The notes under the pieces were generated by a model. That model was not told the origin of the DNA and did no database searches. It saw nothing but the letters and a program-made list of their open reading frames with translations. Positions 1 through 12,243 of a DNA stretch of 64,000 nucleotides are shown in pieces (within the stretch, counting starts at the first letter, position 1; each line of letters starts with the position of its first letter). This DNA comes from Tubiluchus corallicola. Taxonomy: Eukaryota; Priapulida; Priapulimorpha; Priapulimorphida; Tubiluchidae. The translations under genes and the position numbers were made by a program. The stretch is taken from assembly GCA_030141605.1 (NCBI GenBank), contig JAQGDQ010000400.1, positions 1 through 64,000 of the forward strand. The letters run 5' to 3'.

Positions 1-2428
1 TGTATATATAGTTCTACAGCAAGAAATGGCATAAACTAAATAGAAGATTTTGCAAAACTACATTTAGAAAGATTTACCTTTACATAGATTTATTTATCTA
101 TTTAAATAAGTAATTATCCTATTTCTAATATATTAACACTGTCAGGAACTGGTGCTGCAGTTAGTAATGACGACCGCTCGCATAGAAATTTAGTTAGTCA
201 ACGACGTCACAATATGATCAGTCAACTTGCAAAAAACTGGATTATCTTAGAGATCGTTGGACTTGTTTGCCAATGTCATAAGTTCAAATCAAAGTTCAAG
301 TTTCAACTCATAAATTTATAGCGCATAAATTTTCTATTCTCGGATTCTGTGTGGGCGATTACGCATTCTTCAAATCAGTAATCTCTAAAAAGATTAATTC
401 GGATTATAAACAGTTATGGTGTATTTAGTAACTTCTGTCCGAAGACAAGTTAACGAAATTCAACTTAGAAAGTTACCAAGAAGCAAAAACGTTTGAGCCT
501 GTCGTCGTTTTAATACTGGCATGCTATTGTTACTTCTCATTGTGCGAATACCCGAATATTTGCATTCACTCATAACAAACACGTATAACAACGTTACGAA
601 AATGAATGCCAACTGTTTTTACATGCATCCGGCTCATGATGTCATAAATTCTTCGCCCAATTTGCAAGTTTTTGCGTATGTTTAGTTTTTGTCTCAATGT
701 CACCAGTAATTATCAACTGATGAACAAGGAATGCACAGCGTACATTGTACAATGTTGTAGTCCACAGATTTAAATACGTGCATCTCCCCTTTCTGTGTTT
801 GTAAGTCATTAAGGCAGGTAAGTGAAATAAACTACGCATTACCAAACGCCTGTGGCGCAAGCTGCCGACGCCAAATGCTCACTGCTCAACCCTAGATGGA
901 ATTAAACGCGATTCTGTGAACATTATTATACGCTTAAGTTGACCCTAAGGTTTCTTGTAAGTGACAGAATTTACTACCTTCGTAATACAATGTAGAGGAG
1001 TAAAGACATTACCTGACACACATTTACTACTGATTATAAAAACAGCATCATCACCACCACCACTACCAACAACAACAATCAGCAATTTCGGCGCAATCAT
1101 GATCATGCAAAAATGATCGTTACAGACTACAAGGTGTACACTCGATTACCTATTTATGAATGCATGTAAGTGTGTTTTTGCAGCTCGTTTTTATTTTGTC
1201 ACAAAAATCTCTCCACCATCATTTGCCAAAGCAACACCCCAGAGAACTTAAAGCAAGTTTGTTTTTTGCGCAGATAAAAACCTCGTAGAGATTAGCTTAA
1301 GCATTTTTTTAGTTCAAGGTATTTCTTGGTACTAATACGCTACCATAAAAATCTGGTTTTTAAAGGTTGGTGCTGTCTGACTGCAGCTTTTATAATCAGT
1401 AGTAAATGTGTGTCAGGTAATGTCTTTACTCTTCTACATTGTATTACGAAGGTAGTAAATTCTGTCACTTACAAGAAACCTTAGGGTCAACTTAAGCGTA
1501 TAATAATGTTCACAGAATCGCGTTTAATTCCATCTAGGGTTGAGCAGTGAGTATTTGGCGTCGGCAGGTTGCGCCACAGGCGTTTGGTAATGCGTAGTTT
1601 ATTTCACTTACCTACCTTAATGACTTACAAACACAGAAAGGGGAGATGCACGTATTTAAATCTGTGGACTACAACATTGTACAATGTACGCTGTGCATTC
1701 CTTGTTCATCAGTTGATAATTACTGGTGACATTGAGACAAAAACTAAACATACGCAAAAACTTGCAAATTGGGCGAAGAATTTATGACATCATGAGCCGG
1801 ATGCATGTAAAAACAGTTGGCATTCATTTTCGTAACGTTGTTATACGTGTTTGTTATGAGTGAATACAAATATTCGGGTATTCGCACAATGAGAAGTAAC
1901 AATAGCATGCCAGTATTAAAACGACGACAGGCTCAAACGTTTTTGCTTCTTGGTAACTTTCTAAGTTGAATTTCGTTAACTTGTCTTCGGACAGAAGTTA
2001 CTAAATACACCATAACTGTTTATAATCCGAATTAATCTTTTTAGAGATTACTGATTTGAAGAATGCGTAATCGCCCACACAGAATCCGAGAATAGAAAAT
2101 TTATGCGCTATAAATTTATGAGTTGAAACTTGAACTTTGATTTGAACTTATGACATTGGCAAACAAGTCCAACGATCTCTAAGATAATCCAGTTTTTTGT
2201 AAGTTGACTGATCATATTGTGACGTCGTTGACTAACTAAATTTCTATGCGAGCGGTCGTCATTACTAACTGCAGCACCAGTTCCTGACAGTGTTAATATA
2301 TTAGAAATAGGATAATTACTTATTTAAATAGATAAATAAATCTATGTAAAGGTAAATCTTTCTAAATGTAGTTTTGCAAAATCTTCTATTTAGTTTATGC
2401 CATTTCTTGCTGTAGAACTATATATACA
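1..2428. repeat. Long near-perfect inverted repeat (arms 1-1041 and 1388-2428, spacer about 346 bp)
   Basis: Base 1 pairs with base 2428 and the two coordinates always sum to 2429, so the arms align without an indel over at least 1041 bp. I saw only scattered substitutions (for example near 560, 809, 864, 881 and 1005), which suggests roughly 99 percent identity. The spacer carries a CAT/CAC/AAC-rich stretch at about 1045-1080. The arms contain no recognisable transposase; the 72-codon open frames at 642-860 and 1569-1787 are mirror images of each other and not a known protein. The left arm begins exactly at the window edge, so its true end is unknown. It could be a foldback element, a recent inverted duplication, or an assembly hairpin artefact. 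Confidence 0.9.
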
Positions 2429-2607
2429 GTCAAAATTACAAGACCTGTGAGGTTCGTCTTAAATATCTTTGGTCCAAAGTAGGCTGAATTTATATTGTTT
2501 TGTATATCCTTTTTTGTTTGAAGCAGTATATATATATTTCTTGCTGTAGATCTATACATACATATATATATACAGTCAGAATTACAAGACCTGTGATGTT
2601 CGTCTGG
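2405..2607. repeat. Two direct copies of an AT-rich segment bordering the inverted repeat
   Basis: The block from the end of the right palindrome arm (about 2405-2475) recurs with small changes at about 2537-2607. Both copies have a (TA)n run, then a CAGTCARAATTACAAGACC motif, then GGTCCAAA. This may be the end of the mobile unit that includes the inverted repeat. No gene is visible here. Confidence 0.6.
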
Positions 2608-4880
2608 TCCAAACTAGGCCGAGTTCGCTTATCTGAGGCTGAGAACGTATTTTTGCATATGCTTTATTTGTTTGAACCATTAGTCTCTTTTTTACTACTA
2701 CGTTACTTAACTCGTTTCAAGATGATACATGTGCAGAAAAAAAACTTCGCCTCCCGAATACTGTGACACTTTTCAAAGCGTTAATTCTTTTCCAGAGTCT
2801 TTCTGCCCGGCTAGGCCCGTCATTTTGAATGATACTCACATCGGGGAAAATCCTCTTCCTGACAACTGGTCATTTTCCCGCCAGGTTTCCTAATCGTGTG
2901 AAAGCGCGTGTTGTTATCCCAGAAGAATAAACACGTTTGTCAGTGAAAGCGCGTAATACCCGGAAAAATTCCACCGTTCTGCTCCCAAAATGTAAATTTG
3001 TTTCTAGTTTTTCTTGTGTAATGTGTGTACAGGCTTTTGTGCACCGTGGTGGAATGTTTATTCTGAAAATAGGTTGCGTGTTTTCTCTCACATACCCTGA
3101 TCTCGACCATGTTTGCACAATATTTGTAGCTCATGTACGACGATTTGGAGTTTTTAATGTGTTTTGTACCGTAAGTTAGTGAGTTCGTTCAGTGACGTAC
3201 TGACTAATTTAGTAAGGCTAAGGAAACAGTTGCGAATTTGCTTCATTCATGTTATTTAATGTGACTTGAACGATTGCAGAATTTCGTTAGTCGCAATTTA
3301 TAGTTAAAAGACGCTTGGAATATGAACAGACCATAGAACATTTGTTCTCTCCAATTAGTTTAACATCAGAAATTTAAAATATTAAGTAATTATAGTCATG
3401 GAGCAGGGCAGGGAAGGACCATAGGGTCATATAGTCTCCTGCCCTTTCTTATAAATAGATTAGTCTATTAAAAAGTAACGGTGATGCTGCAGATAGACAT
3501 ATAGACATAACATAATCCTAACATAATAACAAAAGCAAAAATATAAAAACAAACATAACAACAATAGCATAAGTGAAAAAAAATAAATGAAGATGATGAA
3601 TAAGTATCACAATAATTAGTTACGAATTAAATAAAATGATAATAATGTACAGTTGTTTACAAAATTCTCGGCAAGGGAAAATAATGTGAATATGATTATG
3701 TAACAGAAAAACATAAACGTAAAAGCGAAGCAAATTGTATGTTTAATTTAATGCGCGACTCGTTGAACAAACTTTCGTTTTTTTGCGTCTTAGCATAAAG
3801 TGCAAAATTACTTACCGACTTTTTAAAAATGTTATCAAAACTCACAACACACTTTAGTTTTTACATTATTTTGCTTAGTTTCATTAGTCTACTCTAGACG
3901 CTCTGGCAATATTACAAATATATATACATATATACGTACCATGGCATGGAGTGGGGCACCCCGGGTCTAATAATCTCCCAAGAATCATTTTAATATGTCG
4001 GATATGGCGTATGTATGTCATATATGTATGCTGTACTAAAGGAAATTTTGCTTTAAAAACTACGTTTTAACGTGTATTTTTCATAATACTTTTTATCCCG
4101 TTTGCGATGGGCAGTTTAGGTACCTTTCATGCGCATTTAGGCTGGTAATTACTCTACGAATCTGTAATTCTAAACGTCTTAGTTGCACAGTAATTTTCTA
4201 GTTTATAGTGCCTGTAGGATACGTATAAATCTCAATGGGTCAATCTCGTGCTGACTTAAGTAACCATTATCCTGCTGATCGTGGGAATTGCTCTTTGTTT
4301 ATTAAACCCATCTTACGGTAAGCCAACAAGCTAGATTTACTTGTATCACAGGTGCATTACAAAGCATGGAGAGTTATTATGGCTTGTATGCGATATAAAC
4401 TGAACTGGAGGCTACTTACCTGTTGCCTTGAAATCTTCCTTCTGCTTTGGTTTTGAATCAGCAAAGATTTTCGACTGCTTTCTTTCTTGCGAGTGTCGTG
4501 CAGCTGGTTGAAAGCTTGAATTTATTTTGTGCTTTACTATAATGTTGCTAAGTTGTCTTATCAGTATATTGAGAATTATATTATTGTCCAAGTCAGTAGA
4601 TTTGTTCTTAATCGATAAGCCTAGAAATAATGAAGTTGAACTCAAATCAAAATGTATTTAACTCCTGTTGTTGATTAATAGCATTATTAACCCAAAGTGT
4701 GTTTATCATTTCATAACAATTTTGATCTGTATTTCACATAAAATCTAAATGCAATTTTTAGTTTAATCAAGATTGACCTTATTTTGTTGCCGCTAATTAA
4801 ATTACATGTATATTCTTTTCGCTGGATTATATAGAAAATGTCATAATTTTAAAAATCATTAATGTTTCCTAAATTAAACT
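2608..4880. other. Gene-free AT-rich stretch
   Basis: I see no supported gene. Open frames are short and overlap on both strands. A hairpin at about 3398-3455 (GGGCAGG pairing with CCTGCCC) followed by A-rich sequence resembles the structured 3' ends of LINEs seen elsewhere in the window, but is not assignable. 3950-3975 is locally GC-rich. Confidence 0.4.
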
Positions 4881-4889
4881 GATAACATT

Positions 4890-5094
4890 AATGCCCACCA
4901 ACGTCTAAAAAATCTTTTTATCTATATTCGGTAAAGGATAGCAGACTAGGTGACTTTATAGTCTTTTCGCTATCCTTTCTCTACTTCTAGATCTATCTAT
5001 ACATTGTAACCATTTTCAGAACTTATTAGAGATTCTTTTATTAATCATGTTTTATTGTAACACTATAAAGAAATAAATAAATTGAAATTGAAAT
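4890..5094 (+). mobile_element. 3' end of a LINE-like retroposon with hairpin and microsatellite tail
   Basis: A stem (GGATAGC at about 4937 and GCTATCC at about 4970) is followed about 100 bp later by AAATAAATAAATTGAAATTGAAATT, written here only to show the short repeated ATTGAA tail. Hairpin plus short tandem tail is the usual 3' architecture of CR1/L2/RTE-like LINEs. No coding sequence survives. The family cannot be named from this piece. Confidence 0.4.
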
Positions 5095-7157
5095 TAAGCG
5101 GCCATTAGAAGTATTGACAACATCCAGAAAAGTATTATTTTCGTGAGTTTCGCTTGCGCAGTTGTCTGGACTTTGATTGGACATTTCATATGATTCTGGT
5201 TGTTTGTTGGCTTGTTTATTTGTAGTAGTTGTTTGTTTTTCAAATGTAGTTTAGTAGATGAATTTCAAGGAATATTGTAGAGTAACTGAAAAAGATGCCA
5301 GATCTCAATTATGATGCGTTTGGATTTGGGAATTATCAGAGAAAATCCATATTGTTGTTGAAACAGCAGTTTCTTCTATTTACAGGTCGAGTGAATAGTT
5401 TTTGCACTATAAAAATCCTAGCAATGTTAATTTTCTCAGTGTGAACACGGCTTTATCATTACTGCAGTATTAGTGATTTTGCATTACGGGAGAACAACTG
5501 TAACAACGTCTAAGCGAACGCAGTGCAGGCAAGTTCGGCAACAGGTTGTTTTAGTTACTCGGTTATCTAATAGGTGGCAGCTCGATGCAGGCAATTACAT
5601 ATTTACAGTACTTGCATTGGGCATCACAGCGCGAATTTATTGTTATTTCGACTGAAATAAAAAGGTAAGTAGTACTTGTAGTATCGCTTTGCGCTAATTA
5701 AATTAAATGAATTCAAATTACTTCCACCGGGAAATTTTTAGTGAGTTTTATCGTGAATTTTTAAGTACGTATTTTTTTATATATTTCCGTGCGCTGAAAC
5801 CTGGGAGTTGCTTGTGGCAGAATCGAATTCTATCTGTGGCATTGATGGATTTTTTTCTGTCAGTGAGAGAAATAGTCCGAGGTCACGTCGAAGAAATCAC
5901 CCAAAAGCAGTTTTTCTGACGGTCATGTATTTGCTAACTAGGACTATCGTTGCTGTAATTTCTGCACTGGATACATATAGTAACCACAAAGTTGTTCTTG
6001 AAAACTCTTCTCGCGCAAGATAAGATTTTGCGCAATTTTTTTTATAAGTTGTATTTTGCAAATGGCAGCACAAGTTGATTCAATACGAGTTGCAAGCGAA
6101 CACTGATCAACAACGTCGACAGCATTGATGGCGTCAGTTACGCAACGCAAAATTAGGAAACGCTTCTGTATAACAGTATTTACTACCCTGGTGATGGGAA
6201 AAGGTGCTTGGCTTCGGGCAAATTGTTTTCTTTTTAGTTGAACCTCCCTTCCTTTCTTTTTCTTGGTGGTTTAAACTAAGGCAGATGCACGTTAGGGAGT
6301 GACAATGAATGAACATTTACTGTTTTATTATTGTGGGCGGCTTTCGAGTGTTATTGCCAATCACCTGGCAGGTGGTAGAGTAAAAAATTAAGACTTTGAT
6401 ATTGATTGAGATTTGACAATATTTGTTTTTACTGCGTAGTTCAGCTGTCTAGAAACCAAGAACGTGTGACGTGTGAGGTGTGATGTGTGGGGTAAGAGTA
6501 TATGCCCATATATCCGGAGTGTGTGCTCCTAGCCACCCGGTATGCACCCCATTCATTATGGACCAGACTGCGTGAAATGTGCAGAAGCTCCTTAAGCAAA
6601 AGTCGGTAATAAGATTTCCCATATTGCCTTATAAAATGCACTTTCTGGTATTGCCCAATCCGAATTTGAAATCCTGCAATCTCGAAAAAATTCTTTTCCG
6701 GGATCCGGAATTAAGTTTGGTGATGATTCCGAAATTGAGAAACGTATTGCTTTGCTGAGGCACTAAAAAAACTTACAATTTCAGAGTGCCGATATTGAAA
6801 ATGATCAACAAAATTTCTAAAGAGTTTCTTGTGTTAAACGAAGAATTTTTGCTTTTGGTGCGTTTTCCAGAAGGTGTCTCCCAGAAAAATTCTTTCACAG
6901 AAAAATATTTCTCTGAAAATGTATGTTCCCAGAAAAAAAATTGGCAGAAATATTTTTCTCGTAAAATATTTTTCCTAGAAAACTCGTTTCACAGAAAAAG
7001 CATTTCCCAGACAGATTTTTTAACAAAAAAAAAATCACGGTAACTTTTCTTATTGCTAAACCTGCTGTTTTCGTAGGACGGAGCTTTCGATATCTCTTTT
7101 TCTCTTTGCTTCTCCCTCGTTTCTTCCCTCCCTTCCTACCCTCTCATCCTTTCCTCT
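5095..7157. other. No supported gene
   Basis: The short open frames here have no recognisable motifs, codon pattern or splice context. 6880-7030 is a degenerate A-rich stretch with repeated CAGAAAAA words. Confidence 0.4.
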
Positions 7158-7165
7158 CTTCCCCC

Positions 7166-7221
<56 letters not shown>

Positions 7222-7345
7222 TCTTGATCACCGTTTGAAAACAAAAGGTAAAAGGAACGTCAATGACGTCAGTTTTTTAACATTGTTTTTGTGGTGGTTT
7301 TGCAAAACATGATCGTTGAATTGGAATATATATATATATATATGT
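7158..7345. repeat. (TC)n and (TA)n microsatellites
   Basis: About 30 TC dinucleotides run at 7158-7218 and a (TA)n run lies at about 7326-7343. Open frames reading through them encode only Ser-Leu or Arg-Glu alternation and are not genes. Confidence 0.9.
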
Positions 7346-8023
7346 ATATGTATATTGAACCTGAGGATGATTCACTCGCAATTTTAAGATGGAAACAGTT
7401 TGACGATAAAATTCTGTAATGTGTGATTTTTAAACGAACAGCAAAGAGCATGTCTGTGGCGCACGGTGTGTATAGCGTCTAAGGCAAAATTGCATAAAGC
7501 TTTTAGGAGATTCTATAGAACTTACAGAAAAAAGACCCGAGGCAAGGGTCAAGGCAACGGATTTTTTTCCTTTTCAATGCTTCCTGGTCAAAAACGTGGA
7601 TTAAGTCTTTACACAGGTGTTATTTGTGCAGGTATAGACTAGGTATTATAATAGTTTAGTTAATTTTCAGTGAACAGTTTTGGTCCAAGTGGAACACAAG
7701 ACTTAGATAACCTTGTAAGTCTGAGCACCTGCCGTTGGACACGAATTTCACGTTTCAAAGTTTGTGCTCATATATAATGTTACATATAATGTTAGTCCTT
7801 ATATAATGTTATTCCGTAAAGGCGAAGTCTTAAATTGTAGCTTCATCTTTTTTAGTAAAGCAGAAGTAATAGTTATCAGCTAAAGTAAATATGGAAAGTA
7901 CGTGTAAGTTAATTATAAGATGATTTATTCCATAGTCCGTTGTCCTTGCTTGTTTATACAGATGCAGGTTCCGTTATAACCAGTAAATGTCAATAAATGT
8001 TCGTATGTGAGTGTGTGTGTCTG

Positions 8024-8176
8024 TGCGTGCGTGCGTGTATTGTATTGTATTGTATTTTGTTTTGTTGTGTTGCGTTGCATTGTGTTGCGTCGCATTGTAT
8101 TGCATTGCAATGTACTTACTGTACTGTATTGTATTGTGTTGTGTTGTATTGTATTGTATTGCAATGTATTGTATGT
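8024..8176. repeat. Imperfect TGTAT/TGCAT pentanucleotide array
   Basis: About 150 bp of degenerate pentamers (TGTAT, TGCGT, TGCAT), preceded by TG and TGCG repeats. The period of 5 leaves all frames partly open, which explains the 60-80 codon frames on both strands. Confidence 0.85.
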
Positions 8177-11100
8177 GAAAATGCATGAATGAATAAATAA
8201 TTAGACTAAAATTCGTGCTTGAAGAAAGGAAAATGACTTAGTCTTGCCGATCTTATAATTATAAACGTTTAGTTTCAAATATAAAATTTTTGCCCCCCAA
8301 AACTACTTAATTATCCGCAGCCAATTTTGACGGCCATATTGGTCATCGAGCTTGGAGGCCGCCATACTTGTATGGACACGAATTACGAGAAGAAACTGAT
8401 GATTTAAGCTTCAGAAAACAGATACTGTATTTGACTTTCTAAAAATTCTATTATTGATAAGTATAGAAATGATAAAAGTTGTGTTGCAGGGATACGTAAA
8501 TATTTATTTTTTTGTTTATTTAACCATTAAGAAAAGAAATTACAGCAGGTAAAGAAAAAAACGACTTAACATTATACATCTAAACAAACAAACCACATAT
8601 AAGTGGTATAATGGTTCAAGTACAAAAACGCATACAACAGAGCAACATATATATATATTATAAACTTAATATTACATATGTGTTACAGTTAGTCAGTTAA
8701 TCAAGCTTGCACTGAGTTACCTCAGTCGGGCCTGTCTTCAAATATTTTGTTGATCAATTTAGCATTGATTTTAATAACTTCTACATCTTGTGATGCATTT
8801 AAAAACACGAACTGCTTATTAGGAGACATATAATGAAGACGTTAATGCAAATAAGTGCAAATTGGCATTCAAATAAGTGTAAGTAAGTGAAAAAACCTAA
8901 ACTGTGATATACAATAGTTGTCTGGATACGTTTATATATATGCATTTCTACCTAGTAGTACAGTCGTTTAGCTGGTTTACTCACACGTACTGAAAAAACA
9001 ACAACTTTTTGCTAATATCCTTTTTGGTCTTATCTATTGTGTGGAGTAAGCTATACTGAAAACAGATTAAAACCGGTTCTGTGGGTTAAATTCAAGCAAT
9101 TTTGAACAACGGCTGCAGGTAAATAGCTTAAAGTCTAATCTCATTAAACTTGAATGCTCTCCGCAATTTAATTGTAAGATTTGCTCCTATTAACCAACTT
9201 CAGCTGTGAAAGAGTACAATCATGTCGTCATTAATCATACAGTTTATAGTATGAAATGTTCCGGTTTGTGTGGTCCGCGAATGGCTGAATTTCAATTAAA
9301 TTTGTGTCAGTAAGGTTGGAATGTTGTTTATGCCAGTCCATAAATAAAATGACATCACTTAGGCCAGTCGGCTAGTATAAAAATCTGGGTTAATAAAGTT
9401 GCACATCCATATATGGCATTAGTAGTGACATTTTGGCAAAAGTTTAAGGAAGCGATCATGACTATACTTATTCATGTTATGTATTTTCATTTATATGGAT
9501 TATAGACGACGTGTGTTTGACATTTCGTGGTTAGTTGACCCTTCGTTGCTCACTGTCTTTCAGATGACCGGTCGGGGGTCTGCTGGGAGATTGGTCAGTT
9601 GGATGGTCACTTGATTCCCTTATGTATGATTGGTTATGTGTTGACTGGCTAGCTGGTTTGGTTGACTGATCTGGTAGTTGATTAGCCGGCTGTTTGGTTG
9701 GTTACTTGATTCTTACTTGTTGGCTTTTCTGTTGGCCCAAGATGATGTCGTTAGTTGGTCACTTAGTCGCTAGTCGACTGGTTGCTCACGAAGTGTTACA
9801 TTACCTTCCCGTGCGTCTGTGCTGCGTATAAGATAACGCGAATTTTTATTTTATACTTGTATAGACACTACATAGCCAGTCATTTACTCTTAATGCTTCC
9901 ACTTTTCGTACTTAAAAATTTACAATGGAATATTTTTTACACTGTCAACTTTTTTGTTCGAACTAGGTTAAAATGCGGTATTCGACGTTGCAGCGTGTGT
10001 ATAATACTAAATAATATTATACGATGTATGCTTGATTCTAAATTGCCATTGACGTAAAAAATTGTTAGCATTTTTGTTGGAACCATCGCGGCTACATTGC
10101 CTTGGGTGTGATCGTGACACCCTTGCAGTCTATTCGGTAAAATATGAATCAAACGGCAGGAATTTTTTCCGCATGTTTATCTCCCGTATCTAAAGCTTTG
10201 CGTCTCTACGCCACCTACATTGCGCAAGTCCACGGGAATGGCATTGAAAATGACAAAATACTGTATTTGATGAGCAACTTGAGCAGCGGTAGCTGTAATT
10301 TTGGGTCGCCGCTGTTGCTATGGTTACCAACTTTAACAGTTGAAAACTCATTTACTTTGCAACAATGGCGTCTAATTTTTTTATTCTTTAAATATTTTGC
10401 ACTCCTGCGCCTGCTCCGGTTCAGAATGCTCGGAATGCCATTCCGCCCGTTTGCAAAACGGTAGCCTGGCTGTATTTTTCCACCCGTAAATTCTTTAATG
10501 AATTTAAATTGAAATCAAGAACTATTAAGTTTCGGTAACACGTGCAGTGCATAGTCTGGAAATAGCGGAGTAGTATAATCAGTTTTTTTAATGAAATCTT
10601 GTTAATGACTGAAGGAATGTCTGAAGGAAACCTGCCGTGGGAAACGACAAACTGTCGCTGTTGCAAAGAAAACTTAGCTTCTTTGAAACGTGTCAAAAAT
10701 TTCTCCATCAAGTCTATGTCAGTTGAACCGATGTGATGACTGGGATGATTTAACAACATGCCTGTCTCCATTTGTGTCCATAACATGTGGTTGAAGAAGT
10801 GTGAAGTCGTTAAAACCTGATTTGAAATCCATGTGGTCTTTCCTCTTTCAACTGTGAAAAACGAGTCCGATCAGCAGGCGCCTCTTAGTGAGTAAATCGA
10901 TTCCCATAGCAAAATCAAGAGCAGATTCAACACATTTATTAAGTATTGCTGTTGAAAAAAACAAAAAGCTAATTATTTATTTGTGTCATAGCCTGTGCCT
11001 GTTCAACTAATCTCTAGGAAGAACTCTTTTATGTTCCGTGGAAGGAGAAGTATGTTGTTTAGTCGGTCATCTTTTTTTGAGCATGTGCAATTTTGGTGAC

Positions 11101-11590
11101 AATCCGGTCACTAGCCCGCCTTCCCCTTATCTTTCGTGACCTTTGACCTGTCAATACATTTCATGACCCACGAGTCCAGCTAGCTCTAACTGATCAGTTG
11201 CCCACAGACTCATCTCTATGTCTGCTTTGCATAACGTTGTTAACTGTTGTTTGTGTTTGCTTCAGCGGTGTGAATTTCATAACAAATCTTGATGTCAAAA
11301 ATATGGAAATGACTACACGGTTAGCCTGTTGCTTAGAATATAGATGCTTATTTAACCCACTTTCAATTTTCTTTTAAACTCTGCTAAAAAGTGAAGTTAT
11401 TCAAGTTACGAAAATTACTTTTTTGGTGTTAATTATAGGTTTGTTAGGCGATATCTTTCTTTTTTCGCCGGTCACTAGTTCACAGAAATTTATACTAAAG
11501 CGTAATGTAGGTCAGTATGTATAGTAATAAGGTTTTGTTGTTCTTATATAGTAATATACGATTATTAATGCATAAGAAACCTAACCTGTT
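8177..11590. other. Gene-free stretch with LINE-like tails and cryptically simple sequence
   Basis: 8500-8690 reads like the reverse complement of a LINE 3' end (TTTGTTTATTTAACC then A-rich sequence). 9540-9790 is cryptically simple, built from GGTT, GACT and GTCA words. A 121-codon minus-strand frame at 10421-10786 has no motif I recognise and no splice partners. I call no gene. Confidence 0.4.
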
Positions 11591-11593
11591 ATA

Positions 11594-11820
11594 TGAATGA
11601 TAATGAGACGATGGATCTTGCTGATGCTGCTGACTATGGCAACTACGAGGACGATAGCGATGGTGACGACGACGATGATGATGATGATGACGGAGACATT
11701 TTTTGTATTGGTTACCCGTTTAGATGATCATGCTGATGCTGCCGACTATGGCGACAGCGATGGTGACGACGATGCTGATGATGACGGAGACGTTTTTGTT
11801 TTGGTTACCCGTTTAGCGAT
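11594..11820 (+). repeat. 112-bp tandem duplication rich in GAT/GAC
   Basis: The segment starting about 11621 recurs at about 11733 (period 112 bp). Read from the ATG at 11594 the first copy would encode a very acidic Asp-rich peptide of about 40 residues, but the period is not a multiple of three, so the second copy falls in another frame after a stop. I treat it as a repeat. Confidence 0.6.
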
Positions 11821-12132
11821 ACCCATTTACCTTAAATGGTGTTTGGAAACACGTTTATTGTCGACTGGTCAGATTATTGCAAATGAGATGCCTTTGCTGG
11901 GGGTTTAACAACAACTCCACTCCAGCGAGTGGGACGTCACGGACAATGAAACGCCGCATCAAGCAAGAAGGATTGGTACACTGCACACGAGGAATGTAAA
12001 CTATGTTCTTTCTCAATCGGCAGTCTTTAGTGATGATCAGCTTGCCAGTTTAGACTTGCAATTGAACGAGTAAACGGCCATTTGGTTTAGCTAAATTATT
12101 TATTTAATTGCGTGGTGACATAAAAATTGGAA

Positions 12133-12243
12133 ATGGATAGGAAAAGCTCCTCGGACAGATTCGGTCGACTTATGGGCATCACTGGACAAAAACTGGTGTA
12201 CAGAGTTCCGTGGAAGAGAAATATTTTAAACAACAAAATTCTA
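12133..12243 (+). CDS. Proposed first coding exon of the PH adaptor gene
   Basis: ATG at 12133, preceded in frame by TAA at 12121, opens 37 codons (starting MDRKSSSDRFGRLMG) and ends at CTA before GTAAGT, a good donor in phase 0. The exon at 27698 begins in phase 0. No other phase-0 exon was seen between them. Assignment to this gene rests on strand, phase and lack of alternatives. Confidence 0.4.

Noticed and set aside
642-1787. Two identical 72-codon frames in opposite directions
   Set aside because: They are the same sequence in the two arms of the palindrome and match no known family.
7925-8192. Cys/Val/Leu-rich and Asn/Thr-rich frames
   Set aside because: Produced by the TGTAT pentanucleotide array on both strands.
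10421-10786. 121-codon minus-strand frame
   Set aside because: Not recognisable, no splice sites or neighbours supporting a gene; left unassigned.
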